Positions 1 to 6,240 of a stretch of 6,362 nucleotides of DNA are shown here, piece by piece. Source of the DNA: Pseudomonadota bacterium. GTDB lineage: Bacteria; Pseudomonadota; Alphaproteobacteria; Rhizobiales; Rhizobiaceae. Location of the stretch: positions 1-6,362 of the forward strand of contig JAEZXF010000423.1 of NCBI GenBank assembly GCA_023419995.1. The letters are read 5' to 3'. The translations under genes were made by a program, and so were the position numbers. The notes beneath the pieces were generated by a model. The model searched no databases. It was not told the DNA's origin and worked only from the letters and a program-made list of their open reading frames with translations. Within the stretch, counting starts at the first letter, position 1. Each line of letters opens with the position of its first letter.

Positions 1-2
1 CC

Positions 3-206
3 TACGCGCTGTCGCCCGATACGCTCCGGCTGCTGGCCGGCATGGGCTATCGCGTCGGCATCGACCCCGGCTGGACGATATGGGGCGAGGCGGCCGGCAT
101 CCTCGTCGGCGGCCGCAACCTGAAGCAGATCGCCGCCGGCGACGGCGCCCGGTACTACGGCGCCATCGACAGCCGGGCGACGGCAGGCGCGGCGATAGGC
201 TACTGA
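3..206 (+). CDS. ggt: Gamma-glutamyltransferase, C-terminal end (partial, 5' end outside window)
   Basis: The first 67 codons of the window, read in frame from base 3 to a TGA at 204-206, are the tail of a gamma-glutamyltransferase. Enzymes of this family move or hydrolyse the gamma-glutamyl group of glutathione and related compounds, usually in the periplasm, and mature by self-cleavage into two subunits. What is seen is only the end of the small subunit: the stretch LRLLAGMGYRV, then WGEAAGILVGG, then YYGAIDSRATAGAAIGY at the terminus. These match the family's closing pattern (L...GH.V..., WG.A..I, then YGAADPR..GAA.GY). Here AIDSR replaces the usual AADPR, a small deviation. The catalytic threonine and the substrate-binding residues lie upstream of the window and cannot be checked. 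The gene converges on the ABC-2 permease gene with 66 bases between the two stops; I see no convincing stem followed by a T-run there. Confidence 0.85.
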   Translation, partial: YALSPDTLRLLAGMGYRVGIDPGWTIWGEAAGILVGGRNLKQIAAGDGARYYGAIDSRATAGAAIGY

Positions 207-272
207 CAGGCGGCGCGGTGCGCGTCGGCCGGGTTCAGGCCTCGCCTCGCGGAGCGCCCGGGCCGGCGCCGC

Positions 273-1034
273 TCACTTCTTGACCCGCCAGCCGGTGCGG
301 AAGATGAGCCATATCGCGACGAGGCACGCCGCCAGGAAGGCGGCGATCGCGGCCAGGCTGAAGCCGACGGCGACGTCGGCGTGCTCGTAGAACGACCAGC
401 GGAAGCCGCTGACGAGGTAGAGCACCGGGTTGAAATGGCTGACCGTCCGCCAGAAGGGCGGCAGCATGTCGGTCGAGTAGAAGGCGCCGCCGAGGAAGAC
501 CAGCGGCATGACGACCAGCATGGGGATGAGCTGCAGCCGCTCGAAATTGTCGGCCCAGATGCCGATGATGAAGCCGAACAGCGAAAACGTTACCGCCGTC
601 AGCACCAGGAAGGCGAGCATGAACACCGGATGCGCGATCTCGATGGGCACGAACAGCGCCGCCGTGGCCAGGATGAGCAGGCCGAGCACCGCCGCCTTGG
701 TGGCGGCGGCGCCGACATAGCCGACGACCAGCTCCATGGCCGAGACCGGCGCCGACAAGAGCTCGTAGATCGTGCCGACTAATTTCGGGTAGTAGATGCC
801 GAACGAGCCGACGGCGATCGCCTGGGTGATCATGGTCATCATGATCAGCCCCGGCACGATGAAGGCGCCGTAGGAGACGCCGCCGATGTCCTCCATGCGG
901 CTGCCGATGGCGCCGCCGAAGACGACGAAGTAGAGCGAGGTGGACAGGACCGGCGAGACGATGCTCTGCCAGAAGGTACGCCACCAGCGCGCCATCTCGA
1001 ACCTGTAGATGGCGCGGATCGCGAGCAGGTTCAT
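273..1034 (-). CDS. ABC-2 type transporter permease (YadH/NodJ-like)
   Basis: This 253-aa integral membrane protein is the membrane half of an ABC-2 exporter; its partner ATPase is encoded just upstream. The sequence shows about six hydrophobic segments, roughly residues 25-45, 57-80, 105-130, 137-160, 168-185 and 222-245. It ends in a basic cytoplasmic tail (GWRVKK). Near residues 199-212, [14 protein letters not shown] matches the conserved NP..Y...G.R element of ABC-2 permeases such as NodJ and YadH, and the length is typical. The ATG at 1034-1032 is preceded by AAGGAGG (complement of 1042-1048) with a 7-base spacer, and it overlaps the ATPase stop as ATGA, which implies translational coupling. 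The substrate cannot be deduced: family members export polysaccharides, lipids, lipo-chitooligosaccharides or drugs. No damage is seen. Confidence 0.92.
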   Translation of the reverse strand: MNLLAIRAIYRFEMARWWRTFWQSIVSPVLSTSLYFVVFGGAIGSRMEDIGGVSYGAFIVPGLIMMTMITQAIAVGSFGIYYPKLVGTIYELLSAPVSAMELVVGYVGAAATKAAVLGLLILATAALFVPIEIAHPVFMLAFLVLTAVTFSLFGFIIGIWADNFERLQLIPMLVVMPLVFLGGAFYSTDMLPPFWRTVSHFNPVLYLVSGFRWSFYEHADVAVGFSLAAIAAFLAACLVAIWLIFRTGWRVKK

Positions 1035-1975
1035 TGCGCGGCCTCCTTCTGCGCGTCCTGCCGCACGAGGTTGACGAAGATCTCCTCGAGCGAGTTCTGC
1101 CGGGTGGAGATGTCGCGCATGGCGATGCCCTCGCTGCGCAGGTCGGAGAGCAGAGCCGAGATGCCGGTGCGCTCGGCGTTGACGTCGTAGCTGTAGGCGA
1201 GCGTGGTTCCGTCCTCGCCGAGCGACAGGCCGTAGCGCGACAGCGCGGCCGGCACGGCGGCGAGCTTCTCACGCAATTCGATCGTCAGCACCTTCTCGCC
1301 CATCTTGCGCATCAGCGCGTCCTTGGTCTCGACCAGCACCAGCTCGCCGTGGTTGATGACGCCGACGCGCTCCGCGATCTCCTCGGCCTCCTCGATGTAG
1401 TGGGTGGTGAGGATGATGGTGACGCCGGAGCGGTTGAGCCGCCGGATCAGCTCCCACATCGACTTGCGCAGCTCGACGTCGACGCCGGCCGTCGGCTCGT
1501 CGAGGAACAGGATGCGCGGCTCGTGCACCAGCGCCTTGGCGATCATGACGCGCCGCTTCATGCCGCCCGACAGCGCGATGATCCTCTCGTTCCGCTTGTC
1601 GAGCAGGGAGAGGTCGGACAGCACCTCCTCGACCTTGGCGTCGTCGCGCTTCTTGCCGAACAGGCCGCGCGAGAAGGAGACCGAGGCCCAGACGGTCTCG
1701 AAGGCGTCGACATGCATCTCCTGCGGCACCAGCCCGATCAGCTCACGCGCCGCGCGGTAGTCGTGCACGATGTCGTGCCCGCCGACCGTGACCGAGCCGC
1801 CGCTGGCGTTGACGATGCCGCACACGATCGAGATCAGCGTGGTCTTGCCGGCGCCGTTCGGCCCCAGCAGGGCGAGGATCTCGCCTTCCATGATGTCGAG
1901 GTCGACGCCCTTCAGCGCGGCGAAGCCGTTCTGGTAGGTCTTCTTCAGGTTCCTGACGGATATGACTGGCTGCAT
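1031..1975 (-). CDS. ABC-2 type transporter ATP-binding protein
   Basis: This is a 314-aa ATPase that should power the ABC-2 permease encoded directly downstream. Visible motifs in order are Walker [10 protein letters not shown] (38-46), Q-loop VPQE (83-86), signature LSGGM (135-139), Walker [13 protein letters not shown] (155-166) and H-loop [10 protein letters not shown] (190-199). After about residue 225 a C-terminal extension ends in [14 protein letters not shown], the usual tail of DrrA/NodI/YadG-like exporter ATPases. The open frame extends much further upstream, but [14 protein letters not shown] is the normal family N-terminus. The ATG at 1975-1973 has AGGA (complement of 1983-1986) seven bases upstream, so I choose this start. 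The upstream extension covers other remnants and is not coding here. The gene is first in the operon and overlaps the permease by 4 bases. All catalytic elements are present. Confidence 0.93.
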   Translation of the reverse strand: MQPVISVRNLKKTYQNGFAALKGVDLDIMEGEILALLGPNGAGKTTLISIVCGIVNASGGSVTVGGHDIVHDYRAARELIGLVPQEMHVDAFETVWASVSFSRGLFGKKRDDAKVEEVLSDLSLLDKRNERIIALSGGMKRRVMIAKALVHEPRILFLDEPTAGVDVELRKSMWELIRRLNRSGVTIILTTHYIEEAEEIAERVGVINHGELVLVETKDALMRKMGEKVLTIELREKLAAVPAALSRYGLSLGEDGTTLAYSYDVNAERTGISALLSDLRSEGIAMRDISTRQNSLEEIFVNLVRQDAQKEAAQ

Positions 1976-1998
1976 GGTCCGATCCTGTGCGGGCTGGT

Positions 1999-2031
1999 CC
2001 GCGGTATATAGGTTTCCCGGCGGTGACCGCC
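1999..2031 (-). promoter_or_regulatory. Candidate promoter with dyad operator for the ABC-2 operon
   Basis: Upstream of the ATPase start on the minus strand, an AT-rich TATATA (2005-2010) stands out in very GC-rich sequence and could be a -10 element. It lies about 30 bases before the ATG. Just upstream of it is a perfect 13-base dyad GGCGGTgACCGCC (2019-2031), placed where it would fall between -35 and -10. Such a spacer dyad could be an operator for a local repressor. No good -35 hexamer is visible (GTGGCG at the expected place), so the promoter call is an inference. Confidence 0.35.
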
Positions 2032-2153
2032 ACCGGTTCTTGTATCGGCTCGTGGCCGCGGTGTCGTCGACGCGATGGCGCAGGCCGCCGGGCCGGGTGG
2101 CCCTTGCTTCATCCTGCATTCCGTGACTGCGCTGCCGATCGGCGCAGCGACCG

Positions 2154-2413
2154 TCAATATGCCTCGGGGTGGGTGGCCTTACCGCCGATCGCGCCGGGGC
2201 TGTTCGGCGGGCGGTGCGTCCGCATGATGGCACCGGCCGTGGCCGGCGGATTTTCGTCAAGAGCAGCCGGGCGGCCGGCGCCGCCGCTGCCCGAGGAACA
2301 GCGAGATGCAGATGATGCCCGCGCCCAGCCAGAGCAGTTCCGACGAATAGCGCCACACCGAGGATATCCAGCGCCGGGATGAGGCGCGCCGGAAGGGGCG
2401 GCCGCCCTTTCAT
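2154..2413 (-). pseudogene. Frame-hopping remnant of a membrane protein, beginning as a probable ABC permease (SsuC/TauC/ThiX-like)
   Basis: Three successive minus-strand frames carry a coding-like signal here. First, an ATG at 2413-2411, overlapping the stop of the ATPase remnant as ATGA, opens [18 protein letters not shown], which resembles permease N-termini of sulfonate/thiamine-precursor ABC importers. Near 2355 the strong G/C third-position signal moves to the next frame, giving [15 protein letters not shown] and then [14 protein letters not shown], one hydrophobic helix with a basic end; this frame stops at 2257-2259. Near 2275-2285 the signal appears to move to the third frame, ending in [19 protein letters not shown] with a TGA at 2154-2156. 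The last 23 residues from an internal ATG (2225-2223) could also be a tiny ORF, but I see no recognisable ribosome site for it. The order fits an ATPase-permease operon in decay. A normal permease is about 250 aa, so most of it is missing. The identity of the middle and last parts is not recognised; they may come from another gene. Confidence 0.45.
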
Positions 2414-2767
2414 GCGCCGTATCCCATGATGGCGAGGATGTCGCGGCGCAGCTTCAGGATCCGGTCGTCCTCGCGGCGGCGCGGATGCGGCAGGTCGATC
2501 GCGATGTCGGCCTTGATGCGGGCGGGCCTGTCGGAGAGGACGATCACCCGGTTGGCGAGCAGCACCGACTCCTCGACGTCGTGGGTGACGAGGAGCGCCG
2601 TGTAACCGGCTGCCTGCCACAGCTTCAGAAGCCCGTCCTGCATCGCGAGGCGGGTCAGCGAGTCGAGCTTGCCGAGCGGCTCGTCGAGCAGCAGCAGGCG
2701 CGGATCGTTGGCGGGTCAAGGCCGCCCGCTGCGCCATGCCGCCCGAGAGCCGGTGCGGGTAGGCGGC
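2410..2767 (-). pseudogene. 5'-truncated, frameshifted ABC importer ATPase (SsuB/TauB-like)
   Basis: This is the C-terminal half of a nitrate/sulfonate/taurine/thiamine-precursor-type ABC ATPase. The signature motif [17 protein letters not shown] is read from 2761 down to about 2711. Walker [28 protein letters not shown] (H-loop) and [11 protein letters not shown] then follow in a different frame, ending at the TGA at 2410-2412. At 2707-2713 the frames do not meet. The family normally has TRALANDPR here, so a loss of about 8 bases after the Arg codon would explain it. Walker A and the Q-loop are absent because homology ends near 2762, where an unrelated SDR gene begins on the opposite strand. 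The product cannot be a working ATPase. An ATG at 2643 could yield only a 77-aa fragment. LGKLDS replaces the common LGALDA D-loop form, a minor oddity. The stop overlaps the permease-like start at 2413, the remains of an importer operon. Confidence 0.85.
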
Positions 2768-3130
2768 GTCATCGTCTTCAACTCCTCGATCGCGGGGCTG
2801 CGCGGCCTCAACCGGCTGTCGCACTATTCGGCGTCGAAGTTCGGCCTCGTCGGCCTAGCCAAGTCGCTGGCGATCGAGCTGGCGCCGGACGGCATCCGCA
2901 TCGTCACCGTCCATCCCACCGGCGTCAACACGCCGGTGAACGACGGTCTCGCCGCCATGGAGGGCATGACGCCGCGGGAGATCGCCGAGCGCTCGGCCGG
3001 CAATCTCCTGCCGGTGCCGTGGATCGAGCCGGAGGACGTGGCCGAGGCCGTGCTGTTCCTGGCGAGCGACAGGAGCCGTTTCGTCACCGGCTCGGGCTTC
3101 GTGCTCGATGCGGGCCTGCTGACGCGGTGA
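2762..3130 (+). pseudogene. 5'-truncated SDR-family oxidoreductase (mycofactocin-coupled/carveol dehydrogenase-like)
   Basis: The C-terminal 122 residues of a short-chain dehydrogenase/reductase remain. They begin at [12 protein letters not shown] and end at FVTGSGFVLDAGLLTR with a TGA at 3128-3130. The catalytic serine (second Ser of NSS, remnant residue 9) and YSASK (Tyr22, Lys26) are present at the normal 13-residue Ser-Tyr distance. IRIVTVHPTGVNTP followed by LLPVPWIEPEDVAEAVLFLAS is characteristic of the mycofactocin-coupled/carveol-dehydrogenase group. The Rossmann N-terminal half with the TGxxxGxG dinucleotide site, about 150 residues, is missing. Upstream of 2762 the open frame continues only through antisense of the ATPase remnant, from an ATG at 2669, so any product would be a chimera without cofactor binding. 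Codon use is intact with no internal stops, which suggests recent truncation. It converges on the dioxygenase gene. Confidence 0.87.
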
Positions 3131-3208
3131 TCCTGGGACGCGCGCGCCGCCCCTTCTCCTTCCCTCCCCACGCAAGCGGGAGAGGGTGTCTCCAGCGTCG
3201 GGGTCAAT

Positions 3209-3238
3209 CCCCTTCTCCCCGGTCACGGGGAGAAGGGG
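3209..3238. repeat. Perfect 12-bp-stem palindrome, REP-like; possible bidirectional terminator
   Basis: CCCCTTCTCCCC (3209-3220) pairs perfectly with GGGGAGAAGGGG (3227-3238) around the 6-base loop GGTCAC. A second, weaker C-rich/G-rich hairpin (CTCCC 3164-3168 with GGGAG 3178-3182) precedes it, and GGCGGCAGCCGGTGGAGGGG follows. This layout, a strong stem of CCCCTTCTCC type followed by GGCAGCCGG-GGAGGGG, resembles dispersed palindromes I recall between genes in Rhizobiales. It sits between two convergent genes and could terminate transcription in both directions, although there is no long T-run. Copy number cannot be judged from one window. Confidence 0.7.
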
Positions 3239-3290
3239 GCGGCAGCCGGTGGAGGGGCGAAGCTGACGGTAAACATCAGGGTCTTCGGCA

Positions 3291-4337
3291 TCATCCCCCG
3301 GCCTTGCCGAACAGCTTCTCCACCAGCGCCGCATGATGGGCCTGCGCCACGTCCGGGTGCGATCGCAGGCGGCTCTTGAGATGGTTGATGCCGACCTCGC
3401 GGAAGATCGGGTTCAGCGGGTCGACGGTGATGCCGCGCTCCTTCCCGCGCAGCTCCGGCGGCAGGTCGACGACGGGGATGGTCGCGTCGTAGCGGGCGCC
3501 GAGGAAGAAGGCGACGGAGAAGCGCTCGATGCCCGCCGGCGGCACGATCACGTCATGGACGTCGGCGCGCACGAAGCCGTTGGTGGCGAGCTCCAGCAAC
3601 TCGCCGGTGTTGATGACGAAGGTGCCCGGCACCGGCGGTGCCTCGATCCACGCGCCTTCCTCGGTGCGCACGCGCAGGCCCGGCACGGTGTCCTGCAAGA
3701 GCACGGTGACGAAGCCGCCGTCCTTGTGCGCGCCGACGCCCTGGTCGCTCCCGACCGCGTCGCGGCCGGGGTAGCGGATGATCTTGAGAAGCTGCGACGG
3801 CGACGGCTCGTAGATCTGGGCGAAGGTGTCCTCGGGCTGGCCGAGCGCCGCGGCGATAGCCTTCAAGACGTCGATGCCGACGCGCGTCACCTCGGCCTGA
3901 TAGGCGAGCAGCAGCGGCTTCAGCTCCGGCAGGGCTTCGTCCGGCCACTGGTTGGGGCCGCGCAGGTGCAGCCACGGCTTGTCCTCCGGCACGTTCGCCA
4001 CGGCCGCGCCCTCGGTGTTGATGTCGAGCTGCTCGCGCCAGTCCTTCTCGCCGCGCGTGTGCTCGGCGCCGGCGCGGTTGTAGCCGCGGAAGTGCGGCGA
4101 CTTCACCATCTCGATCTTCAGCTTCTCCTCCGGCGGCAGGGCGAAGAACCGCTTCGCCGTCGCCACCACGTTGGCGATCAGATCCGGATCGACGCCGTGG
4201 CCGGTAAGGTAGAAGAAGCCGTGGTCGTGGAGAATGGTGCGCAGGTCCGCAATGAATTTCTCTCGCTCGGCCGGACCGGCGTGGAAGCGGCTGATGTCGA
4301 CGAAGGGCAACGTGGCGATGGGGGCATGGACAGTCAT
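3291..4337 (-). CDS. Isopenicillin N synthase family 2-oxoglutarate/Fe(II) dioxygenase
   Basis: This 348-aa cytosolic non-heme iron oxygenase belongs to the plant-type/isopenicillin N synthase family. The N-terminal domain shows LPFVDISRF (10-18) and HGFFYLTGHGVD (39-50), the typical DIOX_N pattern. LPPEEKLKIEM and HFRGYNRAGAE (82-92) follow. The C-terminal jelly roll holds the iron triad: His204 and Asp206 in GAHKDGGFVTVLLQD, and His261 in RADVHDVIVPP. Arg272 and Ser274 in ERFSVAFFLG form the R-x-S motif that binds the 2-oxoglutarate carboxylate. VINTGELLELATNG (241-254) is also typical. The ATG at 4337-4335 has AAGGAG (complement of 4344-4349) with a 6-base spacer, fixing the start. It lies 48 bases after the aapM-like gene on the same strand, so it is probably co-transcribed and may modify the amino-acid-like substrate of that transporter. 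The true substrate is unknown; this family also contains oxidases that do not need 2-oxoglutarate. The gene looks intact. Confidence 0.93.
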   Translation of the reverse strand: MTVHAPIATLPFVDISRFHAGPAEREKFIADLRTILHDHGFFYLTGHGVDPDLIANVVATAKRFFALPPEEKLKIEMVKSPHFRGYNRAGAEHTRGEKDWREQLDINTEGAAVANVPEDKPWLHLRGPNQWPDEALPELKPLLLAYQAEVTRVGIDVLKAIAAALGQPEDTFAQIYEPSPSQLLKIIRYPGRDAVGSDQGVGAHKDGGFVTVLLQDTVPGLRVRTEEGAWIEAPPVPGTFVINTGELLELATNGFVRADVHDVIVPPAGIERFSVAFFLGARYDATIPVVDLPPELRGKERGITVDPLNPIFREVGINHLKSRLRSHPDVAQAHHAALVEKLFGKAGG

Positions 4338-4385
4338 GGCTATCTCCTTGGGGTGACGGATCGGGAACGGGCGGCTGCATCGCGA

Positions 4386-5502
4386 TCACCGTCCCTGCCT
4401 GCCCGGCCGGCCCGCCAGCCGCCTCTCCAGCCAGCGGCTGTAGCGCGAGCCGGCGAAGCAGAAGGCGAAGTAGATGGCGGCGACGAGCAGGTAGGCCTCG
4501 TCGTAGAAGCCGAGCCATTGCGGATCGGTGGCCGACGCCTTGGCGGCGTTGAGCAGGTCGAAGATGCCGATGACGGCGAGCAGGGAGGTGGCGAGCAGGA
4601 AGCCGATGGCGAGGTTGACCATGCCGGGGATGACGACCCGGAGCGCCTGCGGCAGGATGACGAGCTGCATCGACCGCCGGTAGCCGATGCCGAGCGCCGT
4701 CGCCGCCTCGTACTGGCCGGGCGGGATGGTCTGGAGGCCGCCGCGCACCACCTTGGCCAGATAGGCGGCCCAGAACAGGGTGATCAGCACCATGGCGCGC
4801 AACGTCTTGTCGAGGGTGACGCCCTCCGGCAGCGCCATCGGCACGATCAGCATCGCGACGTAGAGGATCGCCACCATCGGCGTGCCGCGCATCAGCTCGA
4901 TATAGGCGACGGCCAACGTGCGCAGCCCGCCCATCGCCGAGCGGCGCGCCAGCGCCAGCAGGATGGCGAGCGGCAGGGCTGCGGCGAAGCACACCGTCCA
5001 TACCAGAAGCGTGATCGGCAGGCCGCCCCACTGGTTGGACGGCACGGTGCGCAGCATGCCGGGCCAGCCGGCCATCAGCAGCCACGAGCCGGAGATCGTG
5101 GCGGCCCACGCGGCGGGCAGCCCGCGCCGCCAGAAGCGCGGCACCGCGGTGACGGCGACGAGCGCCAGCAGCAGGGCGACCGCCAGCGCCGGCCGCCAGT
5201 GCAGGTCCGGCGGATAGAAGGCGAAGAGGACGAAGCGCAGCTTCGCCCCGACGAAGGGCCCAGCACGCGCCCGCGCCCGCCGCGCATTCGGCGGCCGTGC
5301 CGCGCCATGTCGCGTCGAGAAGCGCCCAGCGCAGCAGCGGCGGAACGATCCACGCCAGCGCTGCCGCGGTGACCAGGGTGATGAGGGTGTTGAGCGTGCT
5401 GCCGAACAGGCCGGTGGCGAGGCGCCGGAGGAGGCGCGGCGCGGCCGGCCCTGGGGACGCAACGCCACGGGCGTCGCGGGGAGCGACGTCGAGCGCGCTC
5501 AT
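4386..5502 (-). pseudogene. aapM: Amino-acid ABC transporter permease, AapM/BztC-like, with an apparent 1-base frameshift
   Basis: This is one of two inner-membrane subunits of a broad-specificity polar amino-acid importer. Allowing one frameshift, the product is 371 aa, close to the usual AapM length. The N-terminus runs MSALDVAPRD... through TLITLVTAAALAWIVPPLL to GAGACWA at residue 82, and then continues in the next frame with FVGAKLRFVLFAFYPPDLHWRPAL. The expected family sequence GACW-A-F-I/V-GAKLRF is restored by removing one C from the CCC run (plus-strand GGG, 5256-5258). Further motifs are ELMRGTPMVAILY (202-214) and the EAA loop YEAATALGIGYRRSMQLVILPQALRVVIPG (about 264-293). The start ATG (5502-5500) overlaps the upstream permease stop as ATGA. 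No good Shine-Dalgarno is seen, consistent with coupled translation. Without correction translation would terminate out of frame or need an internal start, so the gene is a pseudogene unless the extra base is a sequencing error. No ATPase gene follows it. Confidence 0.85.
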
Positions 5503-6240
5503 GCCGGCCCGCCCCCGCGCAGCGCGACGCGGCTGTTGTAGACGTTCATGAGCGCCGACAGGACGAGGTTCAGCGTCAGATAGGCGGCGATGAGGATGAT
5601 GAGCGCCTCGAAGGCCTGCCCCGTCGTGTTGGCGGTGGTGTTGACGATGCTGACGAGGTCGGGGTAGCCGATCGCCACCGCGAGGCTCGAATCCTTGGTC
5701 AGGTCGAGATAGTTCGACGTGGTCAGCGGCGTGATGACGCGCAGCGCCTGCGGCAGCACGATCAGCCGCATGATCTGCCCGTCGTGCAGGCCGAGCGCCC
5801 GCGCCGCCTCCCACTGGCCCTGCTTCACGGATTCGATGCCGGCGCGGACGATCTCGGCGATCGAGGCGGAGAACTTGACCGTCAGGCCGGTGAGAAGCGC
5901 GGCGAACTCGGGCGACAGGCTCCAGCCGCCGCGGATGTTGAAGCCCGACAGGGCCGGCGCCTCGAACGCCACGGTCGCGCCGGTCAGCCGCAGGACGGCG
6001 AGAGCCGCGACGGCGGTGGCGGCAAGCAGCGCGAGGATTGGGGAAAGGCCGAGCTTCGAGCGCCGCGCGAGCATCAGCGCCGTTGCAACGAAGCCCGTTG
6101 CCGCCAGCGCAAGCCCGCCCCACGTCGCGGCGGAGGCTCCATCGAGCAGCAGGCCCGGCCCGAAGACGCCACGATTGGTGAGGAAGAAGGCGTCGAAGGC
6201 CGACAGCGCCTGCCGGGGCGGTGGAAACGACTGCTCTAGC
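5499..6240 (-). pseudogene. aapQ: Amino-acid ABC transporter permease, AapQ/BztB-like, 5' end removed by an IS insertion
   Basis: The C-terminal 246 residues of an AapQ-type permease remain, starting at LEQSFPPPRQALSAFDAFFL and TNRGVFGPG, a central region that normally follows the first third of a protein of about 400 aa. Later parts are typical: ASIAEIVRAGIESVKQGQWEAARALGL (about 125-151), LIVLPQALRVITPLTTSNYLDLTKDSSLAVAIGYPDLV (159-196) and a last helix EALIILIAAYLTLNLVL. Homology stops exactly at base 6240, where an IS481-type element begins. The open frame goes on through antisense of the IS to an ATG at 6359, but that N-terminus (MLYRSTDRRCRRG...) is not permease-like and I reject it. 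The missing part, about 150 residues, should lie on the far side of the IS. The stop overlaps the aapM start. As it stands the importer lacks a complete AapQ. Confidence 0.88.
6235..6240. other. IS481-type target site, one copy of the probable 6-bp target duplication
   Basis: TCTAGC directly abuts the element's TGT tip. IS481 of Bordetella pertussis is known to insert at NCTAGN and to duplicate 6 bp, and this site matches that consensus exactly. The second copy should lie at the other end of the element, outside the window. Confidence 0.7.

Noticed and set aside
207..272. Possible terminator between ggt and the ABC-2 permease gene
   Set aside because: Only a short GGCGGCGC/GCGCCGC pairing across about 50 bases is visible, with no compact stem and no T-run.
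2127..2147. Hairpin CTGCGC/GCGCAG with a 9-base loop
   Set aside because: Six pairs in very GC-rich DNA with a long loop and no T-run is expected by chance.
2669..2761. Plus-strand ATG at 2669 as a true SDR start
   Set aside because: The sequence before 2762 is antisense of the ATPase remnant and lacks the Rossmann motif, so this is only a fortuitous open frame.
1976..2824. N-terminal extension of the exporter ATPase frame up to 2824
   Set aside because: The ATG at 1975 gives the family N-terminus with a ribosome site. The extension passes through an older ATPase remnant and noncoding sequence.
3333..5372. A 679-codon open frame on the + strand opposite the dioxygenase and aapM
   Set aside because: Its translation is low-complexity R/D/E/Q/G-rich sequence typical of antisense frames in GC-rich genes, and the opposite strand has clear family motifs.
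3553..6123. An 856-codon minus-strand open frame across the dioxygenase and both permeases
   Set aside because: Most of it is an Arg/Ala-rich shadow. Only 5257-5502 is real, as the N-terminus of aapM before the frameshift.
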